Shown: positions 25,083-33,724 of the stretch, in pieces
Position numbering within the stretch: the stretch's first letter is position 1
How the letters are laid out: every line of letters begins with the position of its first letter
Assembly (NCBI RefSeq): GCF_030499515.1
Contig: NZ_JASTWJ010000001.1
Coordinates: 2,391,001-2,455,000 of the forward strand
DNA from: Streptomyces sp. DT2A-34
GTDB taxonomy: Bacteria > Actinomycetota > Actinomycetes > Streptomycetales > Streptomycetaceae
DNA: 64,000 nt
Direction of reading: 5' to 3'
Program-made: the position numbers and the translations under genes
Notes under the pieces: model-generated
What the model saw: only the letters and a program-made list of their open reading frames with translations
Database searches by the model: none
Told to the model about the DNA's origin: nothing

Positions 25083-25661
25083 TCACAGCGTCTCGAAGGA
25101 GTCGGATTCGGCCCGGTACACCAGCACGCCGCCGGTGTGGACCTCGTAGAACCAGGCGTGGACGCGCAGCCGTTCGTCCCGCAGGCGCGTCTCGACGCAC
25201 GGGTACGACACCAGCCGGAGCACCTGCCCCAGTACGTGGTGCTGGACCGCCTCGGCGACCTGCGGGTCGTCCGGCGCGCCGGACGGCAGTACGGCGGCGT
25301 GCCCGAGCCACTCGCGCACCGCCGGCACGGCCGACAGATCGTCGCCGCGTACCAGCGCGCCGACCGCGCCGCAGTGGGAGTGCCCGCAGACCACGATGTC
25401 GGAGACACCGAGCACCTTGACGGCGTACTCGATCGTCGCGGCCTCGGAGGTGGGACCCGCGTCGTAGGGCGGGACGATGTTCCCCGCCGTACGCAGCTCG
25501 AAGAGCTCACCGGGGCGGGCACCGGTGATGAGCGAGGGGATGACGCGTGAGTCGGAGCAGGTGATGAAGAGGGCGTACGGCGACTGCCCTGCGGCCAGTT
25601 CGCCCAGTTCGGCGCCCTGGGAGTGGGCGAAGGTCCGTGCGTGTGCGATGAGGGTTTTCAT
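25083..25661 (-). CDS. beta-carbonic anhydrase paired with second SulP
   Basis: 192 residues from ATG at 25661. Zn2+ ligands in I-T-C-S-D-S-R and G-H-S-H-C-G-A-V are intact, as is the I-E-Y-A-V-K-V-L-G-V helix. It is a close paralogue of the enzyme at 12618-13199. The product supplies or removes bicarbonate for the SulP transporter encoded immediately downstream. Confidence 0.93.
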   Translation of the reverse strand: MKTLIAHARTFAHSQGAELGELAAGQSPYALFITCSDSRVIPSLITGARPGELFELRTAGNIVPPYDAGPTSEAATIEYAVKVLGVSDIVVCGHSHCGAVGALVRGDDLSAVPAVREWLGHAAVLPSGAPDDPQVAEAVQHHVLGQVLRLVSYPCVETRLRDERLRVHAWFYEVHTGGVLVYRAESDSFETL

Positions 25662-25787
25662 GTCAGCTTCCTCGTGAGGAGAGGTGTCACTGGCAAGGGG
25701 TCGTCAGTGGCTCGCCGTTGAGCCACTGCCGTCGAACTGGTGGAACCGTGGGGGGCGGAATCGGAGGGGAGGGGGGAACCGGCGGAA

Positions 25788-27236
25788 CTAGTCGTCGTCG
25801 CCGTCGTCGCCCGACCACGGGCCGGTGATGGCGACGAGGATGCCGGGGTCCTGGATGTTGGCGAACAGCGTCTTTCCGTCCGCGGAGAAGGTGACACCGG
25901 CGAACTCGCTGTACTCCGGGGCCTCCGCGGTGCCGACGTTCAGCTCGTTGCGGGCGATGGGGTAGGTCTGGCCGTCGGCGGTGGCGCCGAACAGGTGCGA
26001 CACGCCCTCGCCGTCCTCGGCGATCACCAGGCCGCCGAACGGCGAGACGGTGATGTTGTCGGGGCCGTCGTAGGCACCGTCCTGGGAGACGTCGGTGTGG
26101 ACCGCGAGGAGCACCTTGAGGGTGATGGTGCCGGTGCGGGGGTCGTAGAACCACACCTGGCCGTCGTGCGGGGTGCCGGGGCTCTCGGTGCGGGCGTAGC
26201 TGGAGACGAAGTACGTGCCGCCGTCGCCCCACCACATGCCCTCCAGCTTGCGGGAGCGGGTGATCTCACCGGCCAGGAACTGCTTGCGCACGGAGGTGGT
26301 CACGGCGTCGCGGTCCGGGACCTTCACCCAGTCCACGCGGTAGACCGTGCCGACCTTCGTCGCGCGGGAGAGGTCGTCGACGTACTGCCCGGCGGCGTCG
26401 AAGCACTTCATCGCGTCCAGCACGCCCGCGTTGTCGGCCAGGGCCCGCAGCTTGCCCGGGCCGTGGGTGAAGCCGACCGGCGGGGTCCAGCGGTAGAGCA
26501 GGCCGTTGGGCTTGGAGGCGTCCTCGGTGAGGTACAGGTGGCCGCGGTTCTTGTCGACGACGACCGCCTCATGGGCGTACCGGCCCAGGGCCTTGATGGG
26601 CTTGGGGTCGAGGTTCGCCGCGCTGCCGTGCACGGGGTCGACCTCGAAGACGTACCCGTGGTCCTTGGTCATGCCGCCCACGCCGGCCTTGTCCTCGGTC
26701 TCCTCGCAGGTCAGCCACGTGCCCCACGGGGTGACGCCGCCGGCGCAGTTGGTGGAGGTGCCGGCGATGCCGACCCACTCGCGTACGGAGTCGTCGGACA
26801 CCTCGACGACGGTGCAGCCGCCGGCCGCCGCCGGGTCGTAGACCAGGCCGTCCAGGTGCGGGACGGGGTCGTCGGCCTCGCTCAGCGGGTCGTCGATCTC
26901 GTGGTTGTTCACCAGCAGGGTCACGTCGTCGTCATCGTCATCGTCGCCGCCGAGTGCGAAGGCACCGGTGCCGTCATGGTTGCTCGGGGTGGTCTGGCCG
27001 GACTCCAGGGTGGTGACGCCGGTGCGGGTCAGGATCCGGTAGGAGAAGCCCTCGGGCAGAGCGAGGATCCCCTTCGGGTCCGGGACCAGCGGACCGTAGC
27101 CGACGGCGCCGCCCGTCGCGGCCGTGTCGGCGACGGCGCCGGGCGCGGTGAGCAGCGCCTCCACACTGCCGATGAGCATGACCCCGGCGCCGGCCAGCGC
27201 CGATCGGCCCAGCAATTCCCTGCGGTTCAGCGGCAT
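25788..27236 (-). CDS. PhoX/DUF839 family phosphatase, Tat-exported
   Basis: 482 residues from ATG at 27236. The N-terminus L-N-R-R-E-L-L-G-R-S followed by a hydrophobic stretch is a twin-arginine signal, and mature protein begins near A-V-A-D-T. DUF839 signatures include L-L-V-N-N-H-E, G-T-W-L-T-C-E-E-T-E-D, G-R-Y-A-H-E-A-V-V-V-D and L-Y-L-T-E-D. PhoX enzymes are Ca2+/Fe-dependent and release phosphate from organic esters outside the cell. An unusual run of seven Asp before V-T-L-L-V-N-N lies close to the metal site. Three 11-bp PHO-box-like repeats lie upstream. Substrate specificity within DUF839 is not proven. Confidence 0.85.
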   Translation of the reverse strand: MPLNRRELLGRSALAGAGVMLIGSVEALLTAPGAVADTAATGGAVGYGPLVPDPKGILALPEGFSYRILTRTGVTTLESGQTTPSNHDGTGAFALGGDDDDDDDVTLLVNNHEIDDPLSEADDPVPHLDGLVYDPAAAGGCTVVEVSDDSVREWVGIAGTSTNCAGGVTPWGTWLTCEETEDKAGVGGMTKDHGYVFEVDPVHGSAANLDPKPIKALGRYAHEAVVVDKNRGHLYLTEDASKPNGLLYRWTPPVGFTHGPGKLRALADNAGVLDAMKCFDAAGQYVDDLSRATKVGTVYRVDWVKVPDRDAVTTSVRKQFLAGEITRSRKLEGMWWGDGGTYFVSSYARTESPGTPHDGQVWFYDPRTGTITLKVLLAVHTDVSQDGAYDGPDNITVSPFGGLVIAEDGEGVSHLFGATADGQTYPIARNELNVGTAEAPEYSEFAGVTFSADGKTLFANIQDPGILVAITGPWSGDDGDDD

Positions 27237-27322
27237 CTCGTCTCCCGGACGATCGGAGTGTGCGAAGCGGTGAGCGGTGCTCGCCGACTGAGGGGAGGTC
27301 GGCGCTCCGCCATGCTGGCCAG

Positions 27323-27355
27323 CCGGGAAGAACCTCAGCGGAAGCCAAGAAGAAG
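27323..27355 (-). promoter_or_regulatory. three 11-bp direct repeats resembling a PHO box
   Basis: Reading the minus strand: CTTCTTCTTGG, CTTCCGCTGAG, GTTCTTCCCGG, contiguous 11-mers sharing xTTC and a final GG or AG. Streptomyces PhoP binds runs of 11-bp units of form GTTCAYYYRGG. The match is partial, but location (87 bp before the phosphatase start) and periodicity fit. Confidence 0.4.
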
Positions 27356-27572
27356 TCATGAATGTGCAGTTCTCATGTTTCTCATCCGCGAGACATATGT
27401 CCGCCTCAGTGCCGACCGGGGCACGGAAGCGACGTCACGGTCAAGGTCTCCGTCGGACCACGGCCGAGAATCATGTCCATCGCGTCGATGAAGACCCGGC
27501 ACGGCTCATCGGCATTCCCAGGGGTGACCACGCCTGCCGCTGGACGGCTACCGTGGCAGCCGATCGAGCCGT

Positions 27573-27927
27573 CACCATCCGCCTCGGAACCGCGAATGAC
27601 ATCGAGGCGGCTGTAACGATCCTGAACGCCGCCGAAGCCCGGCGGAGCGGCCGTTTGCCACGGGGAAGAGGGCAGCGGCCGTATAGGCCAGAGACTTGCC
27701 CTTCCGGACGCGTTCTTCTTCGTCGCACGGCGCGCGGAGGGCCATCCGACCGGCCTTGCAGCCGCTATGAGCGGCCGTCAAGGCGGCGGCGCTGGCACGC
27801 CGATAACGCCCGCGCTCAACGCATCTACGAGGGCATGGGCTTCGTACTCACTGGCCGGACGGATGTATCAGACGCAGGCGAGAGCGTCGTCCACTACCTG
27901 TGGGTCCCTCACCGGCAACGCCGCTGA
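27573..27927 (+). pseudogene. GNAT N-acetyltransferase, broken in several frames
   Basis: Recognisable pieces are V-T-I-R-L-G-T-A-N-D (start of GNAT), A-L-P-D-A-F-F-F-V-A-R in a second frame at about 27697, and the acetyl-CoA/C-terminal part H-A-D-N-A-R-A-Q-R-I-Y-E-G-M-G-F with T-D-V-S-D-A-G-E. The acetyl-CoA loop (Q/R-x-x-G-x-G/A) between them is missing. At least two indels and a deletion make it inactive. Confidence 0.65.
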
Positions 27928-28135
27928 TCACCTCCGGCTCCAGCCCGGAAACACCAGCGGGGCCTGGGCGTGTCACCGCGGATGCCCACCGATGGTCGGA
28001 CACGGTCCGTGACTGACTGCGCCGATATGGGGCGCTGTCCTGCGGCACGGCGCGTTCGGGAGGACGACGGAAGCAGCGGTACCCTCCCGCACAGCGGTCG
28101 CCAACCGGCTTTCGAACGCCGACCGGACATGCACC

Positions 28136-28413
28136 ATGACCACCGCACACGCCACTCACCCGGCCCACACACATCAACACGGTGCGGGCTGCGGCCACGT
28201 CGCCGTCCCGCACGAGGACCACGTGGACTACGCCCACGACGGTCACCTGCACTGCGTCCACGACGACCACGTCGACGAGTGCGAAGCCGCCGCACACACC
28301 ACCCACGACGGCCACGACACCAGCACGGCGAAGGCTGCGGCCACGTCGCGGTGCCCCACGTCGACCACGTCGACCACGTGCACGACGGCCACCGGCTGAG
28401 TCCTTTGCTGTGA
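28136..28413 (+). pseudogene. histidine-rich metal-binding protein, frameshifted
   Basis: The frame starting at 28136 gives T-H-Q-H-G-A-G-C-G-H-V-A-V-P-H and D-H-V-D-Y-A-H-D-G-H with 16 or so His, then loses His content after T-H-D-G-H-D. The next frame at that place reads G-C-G-H-V-A-V-P-H-V-D-H-V-D-H-V and ends at 28413, a second copy of the same unit. A one-base shift near 28325 therefore splits a two-repeat protein. Such His/Cys-rich proteins bind Zn2+, Ni2+ or Cu+. The first repeat alone could still be made. A metal ABC permease relic lies 3 kb away. Confidence 0.6.
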
Positions 28414-28512
28414 CAAATCTGTGAGTCCGCGCGCAGAAGTACGCGACAGGAGCGTTGCCGAGCGCGGATCTCGCACCCGTGCGTGCCGCTCGGTCGGACC
28501 GAGAGGCGGGGC

Positions 28513-29082
28513 GTGGCAGCAGTCAGGTACCGAAGGCCACGGCACTCCAGGCCGCGCGAGCCGGAACTCACCGCCACCGTGGCCGGCGCTCGTGAAGGGA
28601 GCGAGGAGGACTTCAGGACCCTCTACCGCGGCCTGCACCCGGCACTGCTGGGCTACCTGACCGCCCGGCTGGGAAGCGGCGCGGAGGCCGCCGAGGCGGC
28701 CTCCGCCATGTGGCGGGACATCGCCCACGGGATGCTCTCCTTCCACGGCGACGGAACCGACTTCCGCATATGGGCCGCGTCCCTCGCCCGAAGACACCTG
28801 GCGCAGCGCCCGCAGCCGGACCGCGCCGGTGCTCGCTCAAGCAGCAGCATCCCGGATGACGTGTGGCGCCCTCTGGCCGCTCTGCCGACAGGCCTGGCGG
28901 ATGCCCTGCTGCTGCGCGGGGTCGTCGGGCTGGACGACCCGGCGGTCGCTCAGGTGCTCGGCACCACCGTCGAGTCCGTGCGCACCGCAGCAGAGCACGC
29001 CCAGTGGCTCGTGGCCGACTGCCTCGCTTCCCGCCCGGCGCCCGACGAGCCCGGTGCCGAGTGGTCCTGCACATGGTGCTGA
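28513..29082 (+). CDS. ECF-type sigma factor-like protein
   Basis: 189 residues from GTG at 28513, with GAGAGGCGGGG upstream. A sigma-2 like region, E-E-D-F-R-T-L-Y-R-G-L-H-P, is followed by D-F-R-I-W-A-A-S-L-A-R (region 2.3/2.4). A sigma-4 like HTH is present: L-A-D-A-L-L-L-R-G-V-V-G-L and A-Q-V-L-G-T-T-V-E-S-V-R-T. The overall shape is that of ECF sigma factors, but conserved aromatic residues of region 2 are few, so it may be divergent or an RNA polymerase-binding regulator. The last residues (W-S-C-T-W-C) are Cys-rich. Ser/Thr kinase gene follows 243 bp downstream. Confidence 0.6.
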   Translation: MAAVRYRRPRHSRPREPELTATVAGAREGSEEDFRTLYRGLHPALLGYLTARLGSGAEAAEAASAMWRDIAHGMLSFHGDGTDFRIWAASLARRHLAQRPQPDRAGARSSSSIPDDVWRPLAALPTGLADALLLRGVVGLDDPAVAQVLGTTVESVRTAAEHAQWLVADCLASRPAPDEPGAEWSCTWC

Positions 29083-29325
29083 CGTCGGCGATGACGCCGA
29101 ACCGCACTCGCCGAGGAGTGTGACAGCCGCGGCACCTGGGGCGCTGAAACACGTGGGCGCCGTCTGTCAGGCCGGCGCCGGTCCCCGTGCCTGCCCGCGC
29201 GGGGTGGCGTCGCGCCTCGTCGCGGCTTCTGTACGCTGGGCGCCTGTTTGCGCAATTGCGTGGATACCGGCAGATTCCAGGGCAGGCTGGCTGCCCATTT
29301 TGCCGGGCCGAAGGGGGATGTAGCC

Positions 29326-30567
29326 GTGCTGGTGGCGGATCGGTATCGCCTGGACACTCCGCTGGGACGGGGCGCGATGGGCGAGGTGTGGCGCGCCACC
29401 GACGAGATCCTGGGCCGGGACGTGGCCGTGAAGGTGCTGCGTACGGACGAAGCCGCGGAGACGGACGGCGAACGCTTCCGGCAGGAGGCGCAGACCGCGG
29501 CCCGGCTCAACCACCCCCACGTCGTCAGCATCTACGACTTCGGTTCCCACGACGGGCAGCTCTACCTGGTCATGGAACTGGTCGACGGCTGGAGCCTGGC
29601 CCAGGAACGGTCCCTACGCGGCGTCCTGAAGGCGCACGAGACGGCGCGGATCGGCGCCCAGATGGCCGCGGGCCTGGCCGCCGCGCACCGCCAGGGCGTG
29701 ATCCACCGCGACATCAAGCCCGCCAACGTAATGCTGACAGCCGACCGCGCCGTGAAGATCGCCGACTTCGGGATCGCCCGCTTCGCCGACGACGCCGCCT
29801 CCACGCTGACCGCCACCGGGGCGATCCTCGGCACGAGCGCCTACCTGGCGCCCGAGCGCGCCCTGGGCCGACCCGCCCAGCCCGCCTCGGACATGTACGC
29901 ACTGGGCTGCGTGCTGTACGAACTGCTCACCGGCCAGCCGCCGTTCACCGGCGCCACCGCCCTGTCCGTGGTCCAGCAGCATGTCGACGCCGCGCCCGTC
30001 CCGCCCTCCCGACTGCGCCCCGAGATACCCGGGCCGCTCGACGACTACATCATCAGTCTGCTGACGAAGGACCCGGCGCAACGGCCCACCGCCGACCAGG
30101 CCGCCGCCTGGCTGACGAACCCGCCGGAATACGCCCCCTCGGCTCCCCACGACGAGCGTGGCGCGGTCGCCATGCCGGTGGCACCGCCCCCGGCAAATAC
30201 CCCGCGCACCGAGGGCCTCCGCCCGGCCCGGCCGCGTCCTGGCAAGCGCTACGGGGCCTCGCCCAGAGCGCTGCTCGCCGTCGGCGGCGTCGCCTTGTTC
30301 GCCGTCTCGGCCGTCGTCGGGACGGCGCTGGCCCCGGGTGACGAGGGCGGCGGCTCGCCTGCCCCCACTGGCACCTCACCCGCCCGGTTCTCCTCACCAG
30401 CCGTCGAGCAACCCACCACAGCACCTCCGTCGCCCACAGCCACGCCCACCACGTCGTCAGCCACCCCCAGCTATGACGCGGAAAGGGCGCAGAAGGAGGC
30501 GGAAGCGCGGCGCAAGGCGGCCGAGAAGGATCGGAAGAAGGACCGGGAAGAAGAGGACGACGACTGA
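29326..30567 (+). CDS. Ser/Thr protein kinase with C-terminal transmembrane segment
   Basis: 413 residues from GTG at 29326, preceded by GGGGGA at correct spacing. Kinase domain at 8-270: G-R-G-A-M-G-E-V (P-loop), V-A-V-K-V-L (Lys), H-R-D-I-K-P-A-N-V (catalytic loop), D-F-G-I-A-R and the activation/P+1 segment G-T-S-A-Y-L-A-P-E. A Pro-rich linker leads to a single hydrophobic helix (L-L-A-V-G-G-V-A-L-F-A-V-S-A-V) and an outside region of Ser/Thr/Pro followed by an unusually charged K/E/R/D tail ending D-D-D. No PASTA domain is present. It follows the sigma-like gene. Confidence 0.9.
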   Translation: MLVADRYRLDTPLGRGAMGEVWRATDEILGRDVAVKVLRTDEAAETDGERFRQEAQTAARLNHPHVVSIYDFGSHDGQLYLVMELVDGWSLAQERSLRGVLKAHETARIGAQMAAGLAAAHRQGVIHRDIKPANVMLTADRAVKIADFGIARFADDAASTLTATGAILGTSAYLAPERALGRPAQPASDMYALGCVLYELLTGQPPFTGATALSVVQQHVDAAPVPPSRLRPEIPGPLDDYIISLLTKDPAQRPTADQAAAWLTNPPEYAPSAPHDERGAVAMPVAPPPANTPRTEGLRPARPRPGKRYGASPRALLAVGGVALFAVSAVVGTALAPGDEGGGSPAPTGTSPARFSSPAVEQPTTAPPSPTATPTTSSATPSYDAERAQKEAEARRKAAEKDRKKDREEEDDD

Positions 30568-30820
30568 GGCTGCGGCCGACTGGTCGAGCCGAGAGGCTGC
30601 TCCCGAACTGGACAACAGGCAACGCCCCGCCCTGCCGAAGCAGTTCGGGGCGGTCGTGCGGGGATCAGCAGGCACGGAGGAACCCCGGGTCCACGGATAC
30701 CGATGACCAGTCGGCAACTCCATCCGCGTCACGGGGACTCAGGCATCGAACCCGCCGCATTCGCCCAACAGGCCATCGCCGCCACGCCCGGGGCGGCCCC
30801 CGTCACCCACCCACAGAGAA

Positions 30821-30858
30821 GGCCCTGGGTACCACTGCGCGGTTGGGCACCCAGGGCC
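30821..30858 (+). terminator. hairpin downstream of the kinase gene
   Basis: GGCCCTGGGT (30821-30830) pairs with ACCCAGGGCC (30849-30858), extended by GAAGG/CCTTC outside. It lies 254 bp after the kinase stop. A second stem, GCAGGGGCAG (30874-30883) with CTGCCCCTGC (30906-30915), follows. No gene is seen between 30568 and 30955. Confidence 0.55.
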
Positions 30859-30955
30859 GGCCTTCATCTTCGAGCAGGGGCAGACCCGTCACGGGGGGAA
30901 CCAGCCTGCCCCTGCACGTTGACGCCCGCTGCCTCCCCCTGGAGTGCAGGCGCCT

Positions 30956-30973
30956 TGACCCCGTCGGGGGTCA
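30956..30973 (+). promoter_or_regulatory. TGACCCC-N4-GGGGTCA palindrome over a -35-like TTGACC
   Basis: The arms TGACCCC (30956-30962) and GGGGTCA (30967-30973) are perfect, and the left arm overlaps TTGACC at 30955-30960. Such an arrangement resembles operators of metal-sensing repressors. The downstream genes (small membrane protein relic, metal permease relic) make a metal response plausible but this is unproven. Confidence 0.35.
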
Positions 30974-31171
30974 CTCTCTCCAGCGGGCCCTGTCCCCGGA
31001 GTGTCACGGGTGAGGGCTGATCATCACTGGGTCAACACCTCCGTGAAGAACGGCACTTGCCTTACGTCACAATGACGCCACACTCCCTCCGCATGCCTGC
31101 ACCGCACGCCACAATTCGGCACATGCCCGGCACCACCGCAGAGGGGAAGCAAAGTCCGGCTACAGGGACGT

Positions 31172-31404
31172 GCAGACGGCCGTAAGAATCGAGAAGTTCC
31201 GGATCTGGTTCGCCTGATTCTGTGGCGGCTTCGTGCTGCTGGGCATCGCCAACTCGACCAAGGACATCCATGTCGTCAGCGTCATCGCCCAGGGTGCTGT
31301 TCGTCGTCGGCGGCATCGCGTTCACCGTCACCGCCGTGCGGATGACGAACGCCCTCACGCGCAAGGCCGAACCCAAGCGTCGGCAGGTCCTCGGCGACCA
31401 GTAA
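31172..31404 (+). pseudogene. small membrane protein, broken by stop and frameshift
   Basis: V-R-I-E-K-F-R-I-W-F-A is followed by a stop, then F-C-G-G-F-V-L-L-G-I-A-N-S-T-K-D and, in the next frame, V-L-F-V-V-G-G-I-A-F-T-V-T-A-V-R-M. Joined, these make a two-helix protein of about 75 residues. Function not recognised. Confidence 0.4.
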
Positions 31405-31432
31405 CCCCCGGCGCAGCACGCTGTCCCACCCA

Positions 31433-31690
31433 CACCCGGAGTCGGCGTCATGCTCGCTATGGCCTTCATCGTCGGTCCCGCCGCCACCGCCCGCCTGTGG
31501 GCCGACCGCATCGGCACGACCCTGCCGATGTCGACGGCCGTCGGCACCGGCTCCTGCGCCGTTGGACTCGCCCTCTCCACCCACTGGAACCTCGACGCTG
31601 GCGGCACCATCACCCTCGTCGTCGCCGCCGTCTTCCTTGTCTCCCGGGCACTGTCCCCACACAGCGGCCAAGCCGGATCGACGGGGAGGG
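31433..31690 (+). pseudogene. Zn/Mn ABC transporter permease (ZnuB/TroC type), C-terminal fragment
   Basis: About 80 residues match the last two to three helices of the family: L-A-M-A-F-I-V-G-P-A-A-T-A-R-L, then G-L-A-L-S-T-H-W-N-L-D-A-G-G-T and L-V-V-A-A-V-F-L-V-S. The first two thirds and the ATPase and binding-protein genes are absent. It links the island to former metal uptake together with the His-rich protein relic at 28136. Confidence 0.65.
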
Positions 31691-31720
31691 GCACGGCGCA
31701 GGCTGGGAGGCCTCCTGTGC

Positions 31721-32140
31721 TCATTCCGATTCTTCGGACACAGGTAGCGGTTGGCGCCAAGGCGTGGATCTGTCGATCTTCGGTGCGGCCCGGCGGAGCC
31801 TCTCCGCCGTGGCCTCGGCTTCCGGATCGGCACGCGCGGAGATGGCGAGAAGACGGAAAAGCGCGGAGGGCCAGAGTTCGACGCACACCACAGGCCTGCC
31901 GGGCCGCACGGCCGCGAAATCCTCCCCGTCCGGATGGCCCCGAGTGCCGATGCACAGCTTGCCGGGGATGCAGATGCCGCGCCTATGGGTTCCGCGCAGA
32001 GCACGCCACCAGTCGGGTTCGACCGTCACCCGGCGCACAGCCGTCAGCGGCACGCGCACGTCACCGCGGCGGGCGGCCGCCTTTTCCCACCATGCCAAGC
32101 GGATGACCAGGCGGTCGCCGTCGGTGTGTATGCGTGCCAT
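31721..32140 (-). CDS. conserved hypothetical protein, PH-like fold suspected
   Basis: 139 residues from ATG at 32140 (M-A-R-I-H-T-D-G-D-R-L-V-I-R). Alternating hydrophobic strands up to residue 90, with R-V-T-V-E-P-D-W-W and V-C-V-E-L, suggest a small beta domain like bacterial PH-like proteins that appear in many Streptomyces genomes. The C-terminal helix is charged. Composition and codon use are normal. No functional neighbour. Confidence 0.55.
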   Translation of the reverse strand: MARIHTDGDRLVIRLAWWEKAAARRGDVRVPLTAVRRVTVEPDWWRALRGTHRRGICIPGKLCIGTRGHPDGEDFAAVRPGRPVVCVELWPSALFRLLAISARADPEAEATAERLRRAAPKIDRSTPWRQPLPVSEESE

Positions 32141-32512
32141 CGTTCAACGCCTCCCCTCCATCCTCGCTCAAGGAGCCGTCGTCGCCGATAAGCCCGCGGA
32201 GGAGGACCAGACGGCCGTCGGCACGCCTGCCACGGAGCTGGGAGCGCCACCGTCTTGGCCTGCCCCAGGGCGTGGGATGAGCTGCGAGAAGCATGTCGCT
32301 CCTGTCCCGGGGCCGGGGCGCCCAGGGACAGGCAGTGCCGGCACGCGCTGTCCGGGGGCACCCTCTTGCACCGGTACGCCTCACGCGCGGCCCTCTGCAT
32401 CGCAGCACGACGACCCTGGGCGAGCAGGGCAACCGCTCGGCCCAGGTTGCTCAAGGCGGCGTAGGGCGGCCCCGCGTCAGCGGGAGAACCGGGTCAGACT
32501 GCAGGACGCACG
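32141..32512. other. stretch with no confident gene
   Basis: A minus-strand frame starting with TTG at 32454 has coding-like third positions for about 60 codons (R-A-V-A-L-L-A-Q-G-R-R, then C-R-H-C-L-S-L-G) and could be a small or truncated protein, but its downstream part overlaps the gene at 31721-32140 and no family is recognised. Confidence 0.3.
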
Positions 32513-32773
32513 TCAGGTCTCGATCACCGCATCGCAGTCGGGGCAGACCACGCATGCGTATTGCCCGGGATACCAGGGCACCTCAGGGGGCTCGGTGACC
32601 TGGGAGCCCGTTTCCATCGCGAAGGTGTCTTTCCCACAGAGGGTCCGCGGGCCCGTGGCGGCGGGCTCCCCCGGCGCGGTGGGCGCCGCGTGCACCTTGC
32701 GGACGTGCCGTTCCTCGCCACCCCGGATCCCCGGGGAGGCGCGTGGAGCCACCGGCTTGTCGAGTTCGTACAC
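32513..32773 (-). CDS. small hypothetical protein with C-x2-C ending
   Basis: 86 residues from GTG at 32773. The second half L-C-G-K-D-T-F-A-M-E-T, P-W-Y-P and V-V-C-P-D-C-D-A resembles short Streptomyces proteins of unknown function, with Cys residues that may bind a metal. The first half is variable. It lies convergent to nothing and upstream of the YceI stop by 87 bp. Confidence 0.5.
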   Translation of the reverse strand: MYELDKPVAPRASPGIRGGEERHVRKVHAAPTAPGEPAATGPRTLCGKDTFAMETGSQVTEPPEVPWYPGQYACVVCPDCDAVIET

Positions 32774-32859
32774 GACTCATGCCGCCACCGTAGGAGGCCA
32801 GGGGGCCGATCCGAGTGCGGCCTTTGCGGGCGGGTGGCTGTGTTCGGCCGGCGCGGCTC

Positions 32860-33456
32860 TCACGCCTGGCCCGCGCGTGGCGGCAAATCGGTGCCATCCG
32901 CCGGTTCGAGCCTGGCCGCCTCGAATTCCACCCGGACGTCGTCGGCCAGCCGCAGCGCGCCCAAGAACGCGGTGTAGGGCTTGATTCCCCAGGCGGACTG
33001 CGTGACCGTCGCCCAGCCGTGCAATGGCCCGGCGTCGCTTCCCTTGCCGTGCACCGTCACCGGGTGGGTGCGTCCCTTGATGGTGAGTTCCCCGGTGATC
33101 TCGAAGGAGAGCGGGGTTCCCGTGATGCGGGTGGAGCGGAAGGTGATCGTGGGATGCTCTGCGGTGTGCAGCAGGGCCTTGTCTGTCAGTGTCCGTTTGA
33201 TCTCGGCCCGGTCGGCGTCTGTGAGTGCTTTCAGTCCGCCGGCTCCTTCCCGGACCTCCAGCGAGTCCGTCTCTACCGTCACACTCACGGACGACCTGTC
33301 GGGGTCATCGACGGCCACGATGGCCTCCCCGGACCACTGGGTGGCTTCGATGGTGAGGTCGTGCCCCGCCCGGCGTCCCAGCCCGGCGCGGCCGGTCTTG
33401 ATCAAGAGGCGGCCTGTCGACGGCCCGAGTCGGTACGTTCCGTCGGTCAGCGTCAC
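32860..33456 (-). CDS. YceI family protein
   Basis: 198 residues from GTG at 33456 (V-T-L-T-D-G-T-Y-R-L-G-P); the frame continues upstream without conservation. The lipocalin-like YceI pattern is visible: G-R-L-L-I-K-T, G-H-D-L-T-I-E-A, V-E-T-D-S-L-E-V and the L-T-I-K-G-R-T-H-P-V repeat. No signal peptide is seen, so unlike E. coli YceI it is cytoplasmic. YceI folds bind polyisoprenoids or amides. The start is chosen by homology and length. Confidence 0.8.
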   Translation of the reverse strand: MTLTDGTYRLGPSTGRLLIKTGRAGLGRRAGHDLTIEATQWSGEAIVAVDDPDRSSVSVTVETDSLEVREGAGGLKALTDADRAEIKRTLTDKALLHTAEHPTITFRSTRITGTPLSFEITGELTIKGRTHPVTVHGKGSDAGPLHGWATVTQSAWGIKPYTAFLGALRLADDVRVEFEAARLEPADGTDLPPRAGQA

Positions 33457-33724
33457 AGTGCGAGGGTACGGGCGGGCCAGGCCGGGGCGGTCGACGATGT
33501 CCGGTCGGCGTGTCCCCATGACGCGAGGTGACGTCGCATCGGAGCCGGAGATCCGGATCGCGGTCGGTGCCGACAGGCACCGCGAGAAGCCGAAGGGGGG
33601 CGACGGGCCTGTACCCGTCACATGTGCCTGCCCATTCAGCGTCCCTGCCGCCGAGCGCGACATCGAGGGCATGGGGCGCCTCCCAGAGCGGGCGGGGTAC
33701 TCGGCCTACGGCCGGCTGGCCCAG

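Noticed and set aside
25740..27491. Long plus-strand frame antisense to the PhoX gene
   Set aside because: It lacks any known domain and mirrors a clear DUF839 gene with a Tat signal on the other strand.
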